From the IMG/VR virus record IMGVR_UViG_3300048997_000353, positions 44,442 through 108,441 of that record: a stretch of DNA of 64,000 nt; one strand, given 5' to 3'. Below, in pieces: positions 30,018-38,550 of the stretch (its first letter is position 1; every line of letters starts with the position of its first letter). The notes under the pieces are model-generated. The model was given only the letters and a program-made list of their open reading frames with translations, was not told where the DNA came from and did no database searches. Made by a program: the position numbers and the translations under genes. The DNA comes from a virus.

Positions 30018-30206
30018 TCACGGACCGTTAGCATCGCGGCAAACCGGACACATCCCGTCCACGCCAGGCAGTAAATTCCGGGGCAAGATCGTCCATTCCG
30101 TGTGCGTCAAAAAGACAAAAGGGAAATGGGTTTGGGAGGTCCACCAGTGAGAGGGAGACACATCCCCATCTGTATCGAGCACAATCTTCCGTTGAAGGTC
30201 CGGCAC
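30018..30206 (-). CDS. Short zinc-type protein, possibly frameshifted
   Basis: From a GTG at 30206: RKIVLDTDGDVSPSHWWT ... LPGVDGMCPVCRDANGP, ending in a CPVC knuckle. An adjacent frame just upstream reads GRWYRVRCRTFNG, which would join naturally if one frameshift is allowed. Another start (ATG 30268, 80 residues, different frame) exists but its product looks less protein-like. Confidence 0.4.
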   Translation of the reverse strand: MPDLQRKIVLDTDGDVSPSHWWTSQTHFPFVFLTHTEWTILPRNLLPGVDGMCPVCRDANGP

Positions 30207-30272
30207 CGCACCCGATACCAGCGACCGTCTGCCTCGCGGCCGGCCAGGGGAACGGTTCTCCGCTCATCCTGA

Positions 30273-31247
30273 TTATTCCTCCAGTTTCATCGCGCGCTTG
30301 CCGCCGATCACCGGCCCAGGCGCACTCGGTTGTGCTTTCTGTTGCGGTTCGGCCTTCGTAGCGCACACAACACACATGTACACCACGGCGGGATCTGTTC
30401 CAACTGGCACGTTCAGCATGACGCCACACTTGAAACAGTTGGCGTTATACTGCGGCACTGGCATTGGCCGGTTGTATGCCCCATTTTGCCAGGGATTCCA
30501 CCGCTTCTGTTCGCATTCCGGGCATACGAAGTTCGCGCCCGAGGTCCACCAAGCCGGTGCGGGTTGCGGTCTCTTACATTCGACGCAGTAACAGTACTGT
30601 GGATAGACCGTAAAGTTTCCGCTGGTCGGATACACCGGATCGGTCGGACCAGGCCGGTTGTCAACGGTCACCGAACCGTCTGGGTTTATATACCATGTTC
30701 TGCTTGGGTACACTGGCTCACTTGCTACGACTGTAACAACTCCAGTGGACCTGGATAGCTCCTGCAGAAGATTACCGGTTTCACTCAGTTCCTCTGGATT
30801 CCAAAGAATTAAACATTTTGTTTCGAGGGACGCTATTGTTGGTAGAAGTCCCCAACCGGGAGACCTCAATTGTGGGCGCAAGAAATCCGAGATCACACTC
30901 GGGTCCATCCTTTGAGTTTCATCAAAAATCAGCAAACCGGGCGGCGCCGTGCGAATCAAATCGCAGATATCACGTGCATTTTGGACCCCGACGAAACGGA
31001 ATTGGTTGATCCAGTCGGTGGTACTGGACGCCAATTGCGAAAGCTGCCACTTCATTTGCTGCACCATGTTAAAGCCTGAAGGTAAATACCAAACGGGCAG
31101 ACCATCAGAAATTCGGCTGAGAGTTTGAGCCGCGGCGACCCAAGTCTTTCCCGATCGACGTGGGCCCACAAACATGCGTAGGGCAGACTGAGACACCAGG
31201 ATCTCAGCTTGCTTGAGCGTGGCACTGCTTAAATTGAGATTGAACAT
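30273..31247 (-). CDS. P-loop ATPase with C-terminal zinc ribbons and shared tail tag
   Basis: About 324 residues starting MFNLNLSSATLKQAE. Walker A is FVGPRRSGKTWVA (about residue 28), Walker B GLLIFDETQR (about 105), resembling terminase or helicase ATPase cores. After residue 200 come CVECKRPQPAP, CPECEQKRW, CFKCGVML and CVVCAT, four Cys pairs forming two zinc ribbons. It ends GGKRAMKLEE, a member of the shared tail family. SD CGGAGAATC. No nuclease domain is seen, so it is not a second TerL in the usual sense. Confidence 0.65.
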   Translation of the reverse strand: MFNLNLSSATLKQAEILVSQSALRMFVGPRRSGKTWVAAAQTLSRISDGLPVWYLPSGFNMVQQMKWQLSQLASSTTDWINQFRFVGVQNARDICDLIRTAPPGLLIFDETQRMDPSVISDFLRPQLRSPGWGLLPTIASLETKCLILWNPEELSETGNLLQELSRSTGVVTVVASEPVYPSRTWYINPDGSVTVDNRPGPTDPVYPTSGNFTVYPQYCYCVECKRPQPAPAWWTSGANFVCPECEQKRWNPWQNGAYNRPMPVPQYNANCFKCGVMLNVPVGTDPAVVYMCVVCATKAEPQQKAQPSAPGPVIGGKRAMKLEE

Positions 31248-31270
31248 CACTGGTCTGATTCTCCGGTAGT

Positions 31271-31304
31271 CGTGGCGGCCGCAATGGGGGTAGAGACCGC
31301 CACG
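31271..31304 (-). terminator. Hairpin between ARPP-1-like gene and ATPase gene
   Basis: 8-bp stem CGTGGCGG/CCGCCACG. On the plus strand it is followed by TTTATT, on the minus strand by ACTACC, so as a minus-strand terminator it would be weak. Confidence 0.4.
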
Positions 31305-31334
31305 TTTATTCCCAGACGCGCCATTTGCGCGAGA

Positions 31335-32483
31335 CTAGCACATTTCTAAAACAACCGCGTGCATAACTCGTCCGTCCAGTTCCACGACTTCACCGACAAA
31401 GCGATCGGCCGTAACCCCGAAGATGCTGACATGCGGTTCGCCGTTGGACGATTTGTGGTTATAAATCAAATTGGATTTGAAGGGAAGCCCCAGAACTTTT
31501 TGCACGGCTGCGATGGCGTTGTCTGGCTTGTACTGGAACACACTCGCCTCATCCTTGCCCCGCAACAGTTCTGTTCCCATCCGTTTGACCGAATCCTTGT
31601 GAATGGCTTCCCAAGACAATGGCAGATCGAATAGCTCCACCGTCTTGCAGCCCTGTTCGGTAATGAGTGCCAGGCCCGCCTGATTTTCGTGCAACCGCGC
31701 CTTGGACAGCACGGCATCGAAACTCTTGGCGAACGCGTCGAAGTTCTGTTTGAGATTGTCTGATTGGAATGCAGACCCAGACGGCGGAATGGAATCTTCC
31801 ACCGGAGGGATATATGGTTCGTCGCCAAACCGGATGCCGCGGTTGCTGCCCATGGCCACGGGACGCGTATGGCCTGACAACGATCGCGTTGGAGTTGCAT
31901 TCATCATTCTGGTTCGCATGCGTCCCGGAAGGTCCGGAAGGCGGGATTTCTGATAAACGCCCGTGGTTGATCCAAGAGGCATGGACACAGAACCCGTGTA
32001 GGTTTCCACGGCGTCCCACATGGTTCGTTGATCGGAAGAGGCGTAGCCACTCGTGTAGGTTCTCGAGTCCAAGTCGAGCGGCGTGATCCCACCGTATTTG
32101 AACTCGGCGCCCGGATGAATTCCATGCGTGGCATGAATGCACCGCACGTTCAGGCCAACTTCCATTCCAGGATACAGAATGGCAGAACGGGTAAGCGCAC
32201 GCGTCTGTGTGCCCTTACCTTCAAAGATGGTGCCGGAACGGACAAACACGTTTTTCTTTGACGTGTTTTTGAGATTCACTTTGTTGATGCTGCCAGAGTC
32301 ATGAATCAGGACTTCTTCAGTTTCCGGCATGGTGATGTACTGCCGTTCCTGGGACGTGACCCGCAGAATGGGAAGGATGCAAACGAGTGAATTATCGGAC
32401 GGCCGGTCCGGTTCACCGAATTTGAATCCAAACTCTTGTTCAGAAACAGTTTTGAAAATGGAATCGACAGAAAGGGTGAGCAT
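31335..32483 (-). CDS. ARPP-1-like domain protein
   Basis: 382 residues starting MLTLSVDSIFKTVSEQEF. The part NLKNTSKKNVFVRSGTIFEG KGTQTRAL ... SAILYPGMEVGLNVRCIHATHG resembles the ARPP-1 domain (found with ADP-ribose and NAD-linked systems: a promoter-like FVxxGxxxxGxxQxR core and a CxH-type strand). A Ser/Pro-rich linker (about 185-215) precedes a helical C-terminal domain (FDAFAKSFDAVLSKARL). The stop codon is UAG, and the frame stays open beyond it into the downstream ATPase gene. Confidence 0.5.
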   Translation of the reverse strand: MLTLSVDSIFKTVSEQEFGFKFGEPDRPSDNSLVCILPILRVTSQERQYITMPETEEVLIHDSGSINKVNLKNTSKKNVFVRSGTIFEGKGTQTRALTRSAILYPGMEVGLNVRCIHATHGIHPGAEFKYGGITPLDLDSRTYTSGYASSDQRTMWDAVETYTGSVSMPLGSTTGVYQKSRLPDLPGRMRTRMMNATPTRSLSGHTRPVAMGSNRGIRFGDEPYIPPVEDSIPPSGSAFQSDNLKQNFDAFAKSFDAVLSKARLHENQAGLALITEQGCKTVELFDLPLSWEAIHKDSVKRMGTELLRGKDEASVFQYKPDNAIAAVQKVLGLPFKSNLIYNHKSSNGEPHVSIFGVTADRFVGEVVELDGRVMHAVVLEMC

Positions 32484-32542
32484 CAGGTTCTCCTGTTCCG
32501 AGGATTCTTCCCCGGTTAAATTTGAGTACGCCGCGCAGCGTA

Positions 32543-32851
32543 TCAGGCTTTGACAGCTTTGTCAGTAGGAAATAATTCGGGATGGGCTAGGCGCACCTTG
32601 GCAACCTGAATGGCCAGCGCTGCAATAAATTCTTCGAGCGGCCGTTCAAAATCCTTCTTATCCAAGAAAAATGTTTGGCAGAAGTCCAGATTCGGATCAA
32701 TCCACAGGTGTAACCCGAGCCGGTCCTGCCATCCGTCATGGTCATTGCCGTACTGATTATAGGTAATGGAATGATGACGAGTTTCGAGGCGTTCACCGGG
32801 CGGAAATGCCAGTTCAATTCTTTTCATGAATTCCAACAGCTTGTCTCTCAT
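32543..32851 (-). CDS. Hypothetical protein, 102 residues
   Basis: Starts MRDKLLEFMKRIELAFPPG; beta-hairpin middle (GLHLWIDPNLDFCQTFFLD) and a helical end. ATGA-coupled to the LuxR-type regulator. Confidence 0.55.
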   Translation of the reverse strand: MRDKLLEFMKRIELAFPPGERLETRHHSITYNQYGNDHDGWQDRLGLHLWIDPNLDFCQTFFLDKKDFERPLEEFIAALAIQVAKVRLAHPELFPTDKAVKA

Positions 32852-33180
32852 CGGTCTCCTTGTGTGATCCAGTGTTTGATTCCTACAGCGTCGTGGATAC
32901 CCAGCTTTGCAAAAATGTTTTGCTTGTGATTCCGGACGGTCTGATAGGCGATGCCCAGCGTTTCTGCGATATGTTTTTCCTGCATCCCATCGGCCACAAG
33001 CTGAGCCACCTGCAACTCGCGCGCGGTCAGTTTCCGGTTGGATTGGACTTCGCCATGATTCTGGTGATTCCGTATAGTTTCAAACGTGGTATCCAGCAAC
33101 TGGTTGAATTCACCAATCCCACGCGCCCGGGACCGACGATCCTCCGTGGCGCGTGTCTTGGCGCGACGACCGCTACTCAA
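32848..33180 (-). CDS. LuxR-type HTH regulator without receiver domain
   Basis: 110 residues. The last 60 are a full LuxR/GerE HTH (LTARELQVAQLVADGM, HIAETLGIAYQTVRNHKQN, IFAKLGIHDA). The N-terminal 45 are basic and unstructured. Start is a TTG directly after the upstream TAA, so translation is probably coupled. Likely a phage transcription regulator. Confidence 0.75.
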   Translation of the reverse strand: MSSGRRAKTRATEDRRSRARGIGEFNQLLDTTFETIRNHQNHGEVQSNRKLTARELQVAQLVADGMQEKHIAETLGIAYQTVRNHKQNIFAKLGIHDAVGIKHWITQGDR

Positions 33181-33396
33181 TTAAGCCGCCGTCGTTGTCT
33201 GTGCGACGCATTCACCGCACATCGCATCTGGTTCCTGTGGACAGTTCTCTGTGTGACACGGCAAACGCCGGCAACAGCGCGGGCAGTGGTGATAATGGGT
33301 TTCAGGTGGAGCGGCGTGTAGATCGGGAGTGAGATTCACGTCCCCTCCAATCGCTAAACCCGTTGCGGCAACGCTGACATCCTTTTGATCTTCCAT
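33181..33396 (-). CDS. Cys/His-rich small protein
   Basis: 71 residues starting MEDQKDVSVAATGLAIGG with a strong SD (AAGGAGGAAGAG). Residues 37-64 hold HCPRCCRRLPCHTENCPQ and MCGEC, enough Cys and His for two zinc ions. Confidence 0.6.
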   Translation of the reverse strand: MEDQKDVSVAATGLAIGGDVNLTPDLHAAPPETHYHHCPRCCRRLPCHTENCPQEPDAMCGECVAQTTTAA

Positions 33397-33560
33397 CTCT
33401 TCCTCCTTTTAGTGGTACTATCCGGACCGTCGATTGTTGAACAAAACTTGGCAGTTCTGGACAACAAAAAAAACGACAAAACACCATTCGCATTGCCGAA
33501 AGCTGCCTAACAACAGCGAGAGGGGCCGGATTCAAACCGGCCTCTTCGGTTTCCCACAGT

Positions 33561-33636
33561 GCTGCCGTAGCTCAATTGGTAGAGCCGACGATCTGTAATC
33601 GTCCTGTTTGGGGTTCAAGTCCTCACGGCAGCCCCA
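33561..33636 (+). tRNA. tRNA-Thr (UGU)
   Basis: Acceptor GCTGCCG/CGGCAGC, D arm GCTC/GAGC, anticodon stem GACGA/TCGTC with loop TCTGTAA (anticodon TGT), T arm TGGGG-TTCAAGT-CCTCA, encoded CCA. Position 33 is C instead of the near-universal U. It is on the plus strand between minus-strand genes. Confidence 0.85.
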
Positions 33637-33638
33637 CT

Positions 33639-34034
33639 TCATTGAGACACCTTGATTTCCTTTTGGAATCCGCACTCGTTGCAACGGTAAACCGTACCGA
33701 TAAAAACCGTGCAACTCGAACTGCATTCCGGGCAAGCGGGCAGCAGGACAACCGGAATATCTGACACCATCGGTGCGCTGGCCATCCAGGCAGTGCGTGC
33801 TTTCCATGCTCGCACAGCCTCGAGATGTTCTTCCTTCTTTCGGATTTGGCTGCGCGCCCACCGCATTTTCTTGAGACAAGCTGGCGAACAATATTTGCGA
33901 CGATTATCTTTCCGCTTATCGCAGATGGGACACAGACTGACCCAGATGGCATCCGGCGCCGGAACGTGCGGTTCCCATTCTGGCCAGAGTGGTTCGCCGC
34001 CCAGGAGCGAACGATCCGTTTTCAGCTCCCACAT
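33639..34034 (-). CDS. Zinc-finger protein next to terminase
   Basis: 131 residues starting MWELKTDRSLLGGEPLW. Two clusters: CPICDKRKDNRRKYCSPAC (residues about 39-57), resembling a HNH-associated or FCS-type knuckle, and CPECSSSC ... CNECGF near the end. Nucleic-acid binding is plausible. Confidence 0.6.
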   Translation of the reverse strand: MWELKTDRSLLGGEPLWPEWEPHVPAPDAIWVSLCPICDKRKDNRRKYCSPACLKKMRWARSQIRKKEEHLEAVRAWKARTAWMASAPMVSDIPVVLLPACPECSSSCTVFIGTVYRCNECGFQKEIKVSQ

Positions 34035-34051
34035 TTTTACCGGACAGTCGC

Positions 34052-34129
34052 TCAAGGTTTCATGCGGAAAGATTTGACCCCTTCGATCTCGTGGATGGCG
34101 GTGGCGAGCCGTTCGTATTCTTGGATCAT
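34052..34129 (-). CDS. Micro-gene, 25 residues
   Basis: MIQEYERLATAIHEIEGVK followed by SFRMKP. The ATG overlaps the terL stop (ATGA) as in other coupled pairs here. Short, so coding is uncertain. Confidence 0.35.
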   Translation of the reverse strand: MIQEYERLATAIHEIEGVKSFRMKP

Positions 34130-35741
34130 TTGCGTAGCTCGTGCGCAGCGCGGCCGCCGACAGGATGCGTGCCATTTGATTTGGCCTTATTCCACTGCAG
34201 ACCGCACTGCCGGCACTTGAACTGTGAGCCCAGGTCCGCGAGCAACACGGATTTGCATTCTGGACACTTCGGCGTGTTGTCCGACAGCATGATCTTCGCC
34301 AGTTCCAGTGGGTCCATATCCTTGGCTTTCTCTGCGGCGATGAGTGCTGGCGATTTCGGCGGTGTGTTTAGAATCTTCATCTGTCTCTCGATTCCCCCGG
34401 CTTTGTAAAACTCAACTAAACCCAGGACTCCCGGCTTGGCGCCTAACGCATCTTCGGCCAGACAATAGGCCCAAAAGTGATCGGCATGACCATACGTCGC
34501 GTCGTGATCGGCGTCAAATCTACTTTGTCCGGTAAGCGATGTGCTTTTCTTGACGGAGCGGAACGCATACCGAATCTTGTCGGCATCAGGGATGCGAACC
34601 TTCCCTTCGAGCATGCGGTTCTTGGCATGAACGGCTAGGGCTTCTTTGGATTTGAGCGTGAAGTCCACGCCCTCGATGCGGCTACCGAATTCCTCGTGCA
34701 AATCTTCGTACACAGCCAGGCCCATGCCGGTTTTATCAATGCTCATCCGGGCGCACATGGGCATCAGCGCACGCGCCTGGCGTTTCTGTTCCGGTAGCGG
34801 CAAGTTTTCAAACTCAATGACTCCGCGTGTCCAACTGACGTCGCCCACCTCTTCGATAATCCACAACACCGAAAGGTCTCGATTGCGGGCCACGTCCCAG
34901 CCGGCATACAGCTTTTGATTCCACTGACCCATGGGCGGGCCTGTCACCGCGCCGGCATCTACGCAGGCCTGAAACAGTTCTGGCGGAATCCACTGCGCAT
35001 TAATGGCCACAAATGCGCACATGTATTCCTGCATCCACGTATCTTCGTCGAGACAATCCGCGCGAATCTCGGCCAGATCAAGCACTTTGCCAAAACGGTC
35101 TGTGCAGCCCTGCGCGATGGCTTCGACGAGCGTACAGCGATGCGGGGACCAGGCCGGATTCCGGACAACCCCGTCCACCAGCCCGGCATCATTCGCAAGT
35201 TCGTAATAGGTGCCCTGCTGGCCATTCGGCGTGGAAATAATCTTGATGCGATATCCGCGCGTGATCGACGGTGTAATGGCAGCGTAAATTTCTTTGGGAC
35301 TTAACTGGAATCCAAATTCGTCCAGCGTTACATCCCCCTCATATGAACGCGCGGTATCCGGATTGGCCGGCAGCGCAATAATCCGGAAGTTGTCCCCAAA
35401 GCGGACTTCGTGCGTCATGATCGACGTGCCTGGCATGTAGGCATCCACGTATTGAGCAATTACGCCCAGGGCTCGTACATGCGGCGCAACCGAATCTGTG
35501 ATGAACTCTTTGGCCTGGCGCTCTCCGCGAGACAGCACAATGCCCATACTCTTGGACAAGCCGTTTTGTTTTTCTTGCAGACGACTGAGGATTTGATCGA
35601 AGCCTTCCGCGAACGAGAAACCAATACGCCGGGATTTATTCGCTATCTTCCGACGGCTCCGGTCCTCGATCCACCGTTTCTGGTAAGGATAAAGTTGCAG
35701 AAGATTCTTCGGCAGTTCCCGCGCCGGCTTCACTTCCACTT
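34126..35741 (-). CDS. terL: Terminase large subunit, Mu gp28-like
   Basis: The terminase starts around LPKNLLQLYPYQKRWIEDRS. The ATPase has an adenine-motif YQKRW and a Mu gp28-type P-loop (NKSRRIGFSFA), Walker B VTLDEFGF, and motif III KIISTPNG. The RNase H-like nuclease part shows AGWDVARNRDLSVL, RMSIDKTGMG and the late acidic cluster FDADHDATYGHADHFWAY. The last 60 residues add a zinc ribbon (CPECKSVL, CRQCGLQW) unusual for TerL. The frame is open up to 35949, but that extension is low complexity and lies inside terS, so I place the start at GTG 35741. Confidence 0.9.
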
Positions 35742-36172
35742 TCGGCGCAGTCGGCGTCGGGGGTAACTTCGATGACTTTGTTGTCCCGCTGGTCGTAGAT
35801 GCGGATTCCGTAGATGGTGGAGATGGCGGCGACGAGATCGCCGGATCCCCCGAGCTTCGCTGAGATTTCGAGTTGCTCTTGTCCGTCCGGACTTTGGAAG
35901 CTGCGGATGACGGGCGGTCCTTCGACTCGGTCGGTGATTTCTCGGGCAAACGCTATGTTTCCCTTCTGAATCGCCTGGATCAACCCAGCCTTTGCAAAAG
36001 CCACGGCGATTGTATCCCGATTTAAGTCGATTTTCAGCGCACTCAGTTTCTTTTTGAGCAACCGATGATACTGCTTTGTAATGGGCCGGCCCTTCAGGTT
36101 ACCCGATTGACCTGGCTTCCACATACGCGCTGGATTTGCTGATTTACCCTTCGTCCAATCGGGATTCGCCAT
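35636..36172 (-). CDS. Terminase small subunit-like protein
   Basis: 178 residues starting MANPDWTKGKSANPARMW. The motif WKPGQSGNLKGRPITKQYHR is the DUF5681-like start of terminase small-subunit proteins. A helical part (DTIAVAFAKAGLIQAIQKG) and an acidic C-terminus (GPEPSEDSE) follow. It directly precedes and overlaps terL. SD GGAGAACAGGGCC. Confidence 0.75.
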   Translation of the reverse strand: MANPDWTKGKSANPARMWKPGQSGNLKGRPITKQYHRLLKKKLSALKIDLNRDTIAVAFAKAGLIQAIQKGNIAFAREITDRVEGPPVIRSFQSPDGQEQLEISAKLGGSGDLVAAISTIYGIRIYDQRDNKVIEVTPDADCAESGSEAGAGTAEESSATLSLPETVDRGPEPSEDSE

Positions 36173-36232
36173 GGCCCTGTTCTCCGCAACAAGAATTCCT
36201 GATGCTATTCCTGTTCAAATTTGAGTCTAACC

Positions 36233-36268
36233 GAAAAAAAGCGGGCGACCCATACTAAGATCGCCCGC
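36233..36268 (-). terminator. Intrinsic terminator upstream of terS
   Basis: 8-bp stem GCGGGCGA/TCGCCCGC followed by seven T residues on the minus strand. It ends the transcript of the 36293-36394 gene. Confidence 0.85.
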
Positions 36269-36292
36269 GTGGACCAGCGTGTGTGGAAGCGA

Positions 36293-36394
36293 CTACCCGC
36301 CCCCTCCGCCTCCGCCGCCCTTGCCTTTCTTGCCGCCACCAGACTTCTTGGCACCGCGGGCTTTCAGTTTCTTCGCTGCTTTCCTCTTGGCCAT
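36293..36394 (-). CDS. Lys/Gly-rich basic micro-protein
   Basis: 33 residues: MAKRKAAKKLKARGAKK, then SGGGKKGKG and a glycine run. SD AGGAAAGGTG. Such peptides can bind DNA or RNA nonspecifically; possibly a packaged or condensing peptide. The stop is UAG and a strong terminator follows. Confidence 0.55.
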   Translation of the reverse strand: MAKRKAAKKLKARGAKKSGGGKKGKGGGGGGGG

Positions 36395-36574
36395 AATCAC
36401 ACCTTTCCTCTGATCAGAGCTTCAAGGCCGGAACGCTGAGCGAAATCATACGCTGGCACACTCACACTCACAACGAAAAACACGCGCAGAGGTACACAGG
36501 CGTGCAAGGTTTAGGCTGCGTTGACTCACATACATTGTTGTGCTTTCATTTACACGCGCAAGGAGCGCACAAGG

Positions 36575-36949
36575 ATGCTTTGCTTATCACTGCGAGAACC
36601 GTGGGTCACAGCGATTTTCAAGCTGGGCAAAAACGTAGAGAACCGGACGTGGCGCACGAATTTTCGCGGACAATTAGGTATTCACGTTTCGAGCACAATC
36701 GACACAGAACAGATGATGCGGCTCGGCCTAAAACGCGCTGACCTGTTTCCCCTGGGCCACGTGGTGGGATTCGTGGAACTGTACGATATCGTGTCGGCCG
36801 CCAATAGCAAATGGGCAATAGAAGATCAATGGCATTGGCTGATTCGCACGCCCATCAAGATTCGGCCGGTCCGCTGGCGGGGACAGTTGAATTTATTTCA
36901 GGCGCAGGTAGCGGCGATTCCGTTGCGCTTAAACGGCCCTTTGCAATAA
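36575..36949 (+). CDS. ASCH-domain protein
   Basis: 124 residues starting MLCLSLREPWVTAIFKLG. The pattern LSLREPW ... GKNVENRTW ... GQLGIHVS and VVGFVELYD matches ASCH domains (PUA-like fold that binds RNA or modified nucleotides). SD AAGGAGCGCACAAGG. Convergent with, and overlapping by 95 bases, the minus-strand ParB-like gene. Confidence 0.7.
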   Translation: MLCLSLREPWVTAIFKLGKNVENRTWRTNFRGQLGIHVSSTIDTEQMMRLGLKRADLFPLGHVVGFVELYDIVSAANSKWAIEDQWHWLIRTPIKIRPVRWRGQLNLFQAQVAAIPLRLNGPLQ

Positions 36950-37640
36950 GCTGCCTGAAATCCACCCCACTCTGATAGCGATTCTCCGGCAAGCAATTCT
37001 CCTTCAAGAAATTGTCACAGTCCTGGGCATTGCGAAACACGACAACCACATAATAATCCTCGCGACTGGCCTCCTTGATCTTGGCATCGAGCGCCGTGTA
37101 GGAGTCGGCGAGCATACGTGCTTTGTCGGCGAGCTCGTCCAGGCGGTCGGTGCCATCGAGCCAGATATCTTCGCCGAAGGTGTGGAACATATCGTCGCGC
37201 TCAAATCCGGCTGATTCCAGATCGAAACCCTCGGTGAGCAACAGGCCTTTTAATTCGGGCAAGAGCCAGTCGCCCTGGGCATTGGGATTGTTGAGCAGGA
37301 CGTTTAATTCCTTCTCGCGCAACTCTTCGACGTCGATGGCAGCGACGCGCAAGCGATATTTAGACGTGCCGGCCAGGGTATCCAGCGCAATCAGGCGCTG
37401 ATGCCCGCCTACAACGCGGCCGGTCCGACGATTCCAGGTGATAGGAGAGACCATGCCGTGCCGTTTGAGTCCTTCGCGCAGCTTCCGCTTTTCCTGATCG
37501 GTCATGACGCGCGGATTGTACTCAGCGTTGGAGATGGCGGAGCGGTCCACTTCCACGATTTCATAATTCTCTAATCCCAGGCTAGCGAGAGTCTTGACCT
37601 GCTCTTGCTCGGATTCGGCAGACTTTTTCTTTTTCGACAT
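36855..37640 (-). CDS. ParB-like nuclease-fold protein (IbrB-like)
   Basis: 261 residues starting MSKKKKSAESEQEQV. The ParB core reads VDRSAISNAEYNPRVM ... GLKRHGMVSPITWN ... GRVVGGHQRLIALDTL. It is coupled (TGATG) to a PP-loop PAPS-reductase-like gene, the arrangement of IbrB and IbrA, a pair that influences prophage and immunoglobulin-binding gene expression in E. coli. The C-terminal 60 residues are helical then Pro-rich. Confidence 0.7.
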   Translation of the reverse strand: MSKKKKSAESEQEQVKTLASLGLENYEIVEVDRSAISNAEYNPRVMTDQEKRKLREGLKRHGMVSPITWNRRTGRVVGGHQRLIALDTLAGTSKYRLRVAAIDVEELREKELNVLLNNPNAQGDWLLPELKGLLLTEGFDLESAGFERDDMFHTFGEDIWLDGTDRLDELADKARMLADSYTALDAKIKEASREDYYVVVVFRNAQDCDNFLKENCLPENRYQSGVDFRQLIAKGRLSATESPLPAPEINSTVPASGPAES

Positions 37641-38329
37641 CACGGGCGCCCTCCTGGGCTTGGCACACTGTAAAACTTGCGTTTCCAAATGGCCGCTTCC
37701 GCAAACGGAAAATACTGGCACAGCTTTCTGAAATCGTTGGGGAACGTGTCATGGAGCCAGAACAAGGACCGGTCCGTGAGATCGATCCCACTCGTATCGC
37801 CGGCGGACGGCGGCAACGGAATATTGTGCAGCCGTAGATAATTGAGCACATCGAAACGATTCCAGTCGGCCAGGGGATGCACAACATCGCTGTTGCGGGC
37901 GATGGTCATGAGCCAGCGGCGTGACGCGGAATCCGATTTTTTCTGGCCGGTCATAATCAGGCGCGTGTTCGTGTCCGACATGGCCAGCACGTACACGTCC
38001 CGCAACTTGTATTCCTTAATGGCATCGCGGCGAAAGCTGGGATGGCAATAGATGCCGTTGCTGATAAACCGCGAAGCATTCCAGTGCGGATACAGGCGAA
38101 TCTTGATGCCCCACTTCTGCTCGGCTTGCTGCATGGCCACGTCCACGCATTCGAGTCCGGGAATCAAATACATGAAAAAGGCCTCGACCCGCTTAAATGA
38201 ACGCAGGCACAGATCCATGACGGCGCGGCTGTCCTTGCCGTCACTATAGGAAATCAGGACGGACTCGTAGCGGTCGGCATAGCTTTTGACGTTTGCAATT
38301 GCATCGTTAATGACGGTGGTGGTGGCCAT
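37640..38329 (-). CDS. PP-loop ATPase, PAPS-reductase-like (IbrA-like)
   Basis: 229 residues starting MATTTVINDAIANVKSYA. The PP-loop motif is LISYSDGKDSRAVM (about residue 26). Later RLIMTGQKKSDSASR matches the PAPS-reductase core, and FWLHDTFPNDFRKLCQYFPFAE ends the fold. The reaction is ATP pyrophosphatase chemistry (sulfate reduction-like or base modification, as in DndC). It pairs with the ParB-like gene. Confidence 0.75.
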   Translation of the reverse strand: MATTTVINDAIANVKSYADRYESVLISYSDGKDSRAVMDLCLRSFKRVEAFFMYLIPGLECVDVAMQQAEQKWGIKIRLYPHWNASRFISNGIYCHPSFRRDAIKEYKLRDVYVLAMSDTNTRLIMTGQKKSDSASRRWLMTIARNSDVVHPLADWNRFDVLNYLRLHNIPLPPSAGDTSGIDLTDRSLFWLHDTFPNDFRKLCQYFPFAEAAIWKRKFYSVPSPGGRP

Positions 38330-38352
38330 GCGGGCAGTCTACCTGAAATTAA

Positions 38353-38401
38353 AACGCCCTGCGATGGTCAAACCACCGAAGGCAGGGCGTTTGGGTTGTG
38401 T
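38353..38401. terminator. Bidirectional hairpin terminator
   Basis: 10-bp stem AACGCCCTGC/GCAGGGCGTT with an inner GGTGG/CCACC-type pairing. TTAATTT follows on the minus strand and TTGGGTT on the plus. It lies between the IbrA-like gene and the plus-strand block. The rest of 38402-38550 has no gene, only a 9-bp hairpin CCGGGGCGG/CCGCCCCGG at 38472-38510. Confidence 0.65.
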
Positions 38402-38550
38402 CCTAAACTGAGGGTTCTCTCTGGAACGCCGGAAGTATCACACGAATATTTAAGCAAAGAAGAGAATATTTCCGGGGCGGTTCCCAGTCCGATACCTCAT
38501 TCCGCCCCGGCTCGGCAATCCCTCTAGCTAAGTGCACCGGACTATACAGC

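Noticed and set aside
33532-33554. Partial tRNA or tRNA T-arm remnant (GCCGGTTTGAATCCGGC on the minus strand)
   Set aside because: Only a T-arm-like hairpin is present; no acceptor, D or anticodon arm could be found around it. It may be a terminator.
35742-35949. N-terminal extension of terL to 35949
   Set aside because: The extension is Ser/Pro/Thr low complexity and lies inside the terS coding frame; conserved terminase sequence begins about 70 residues later.
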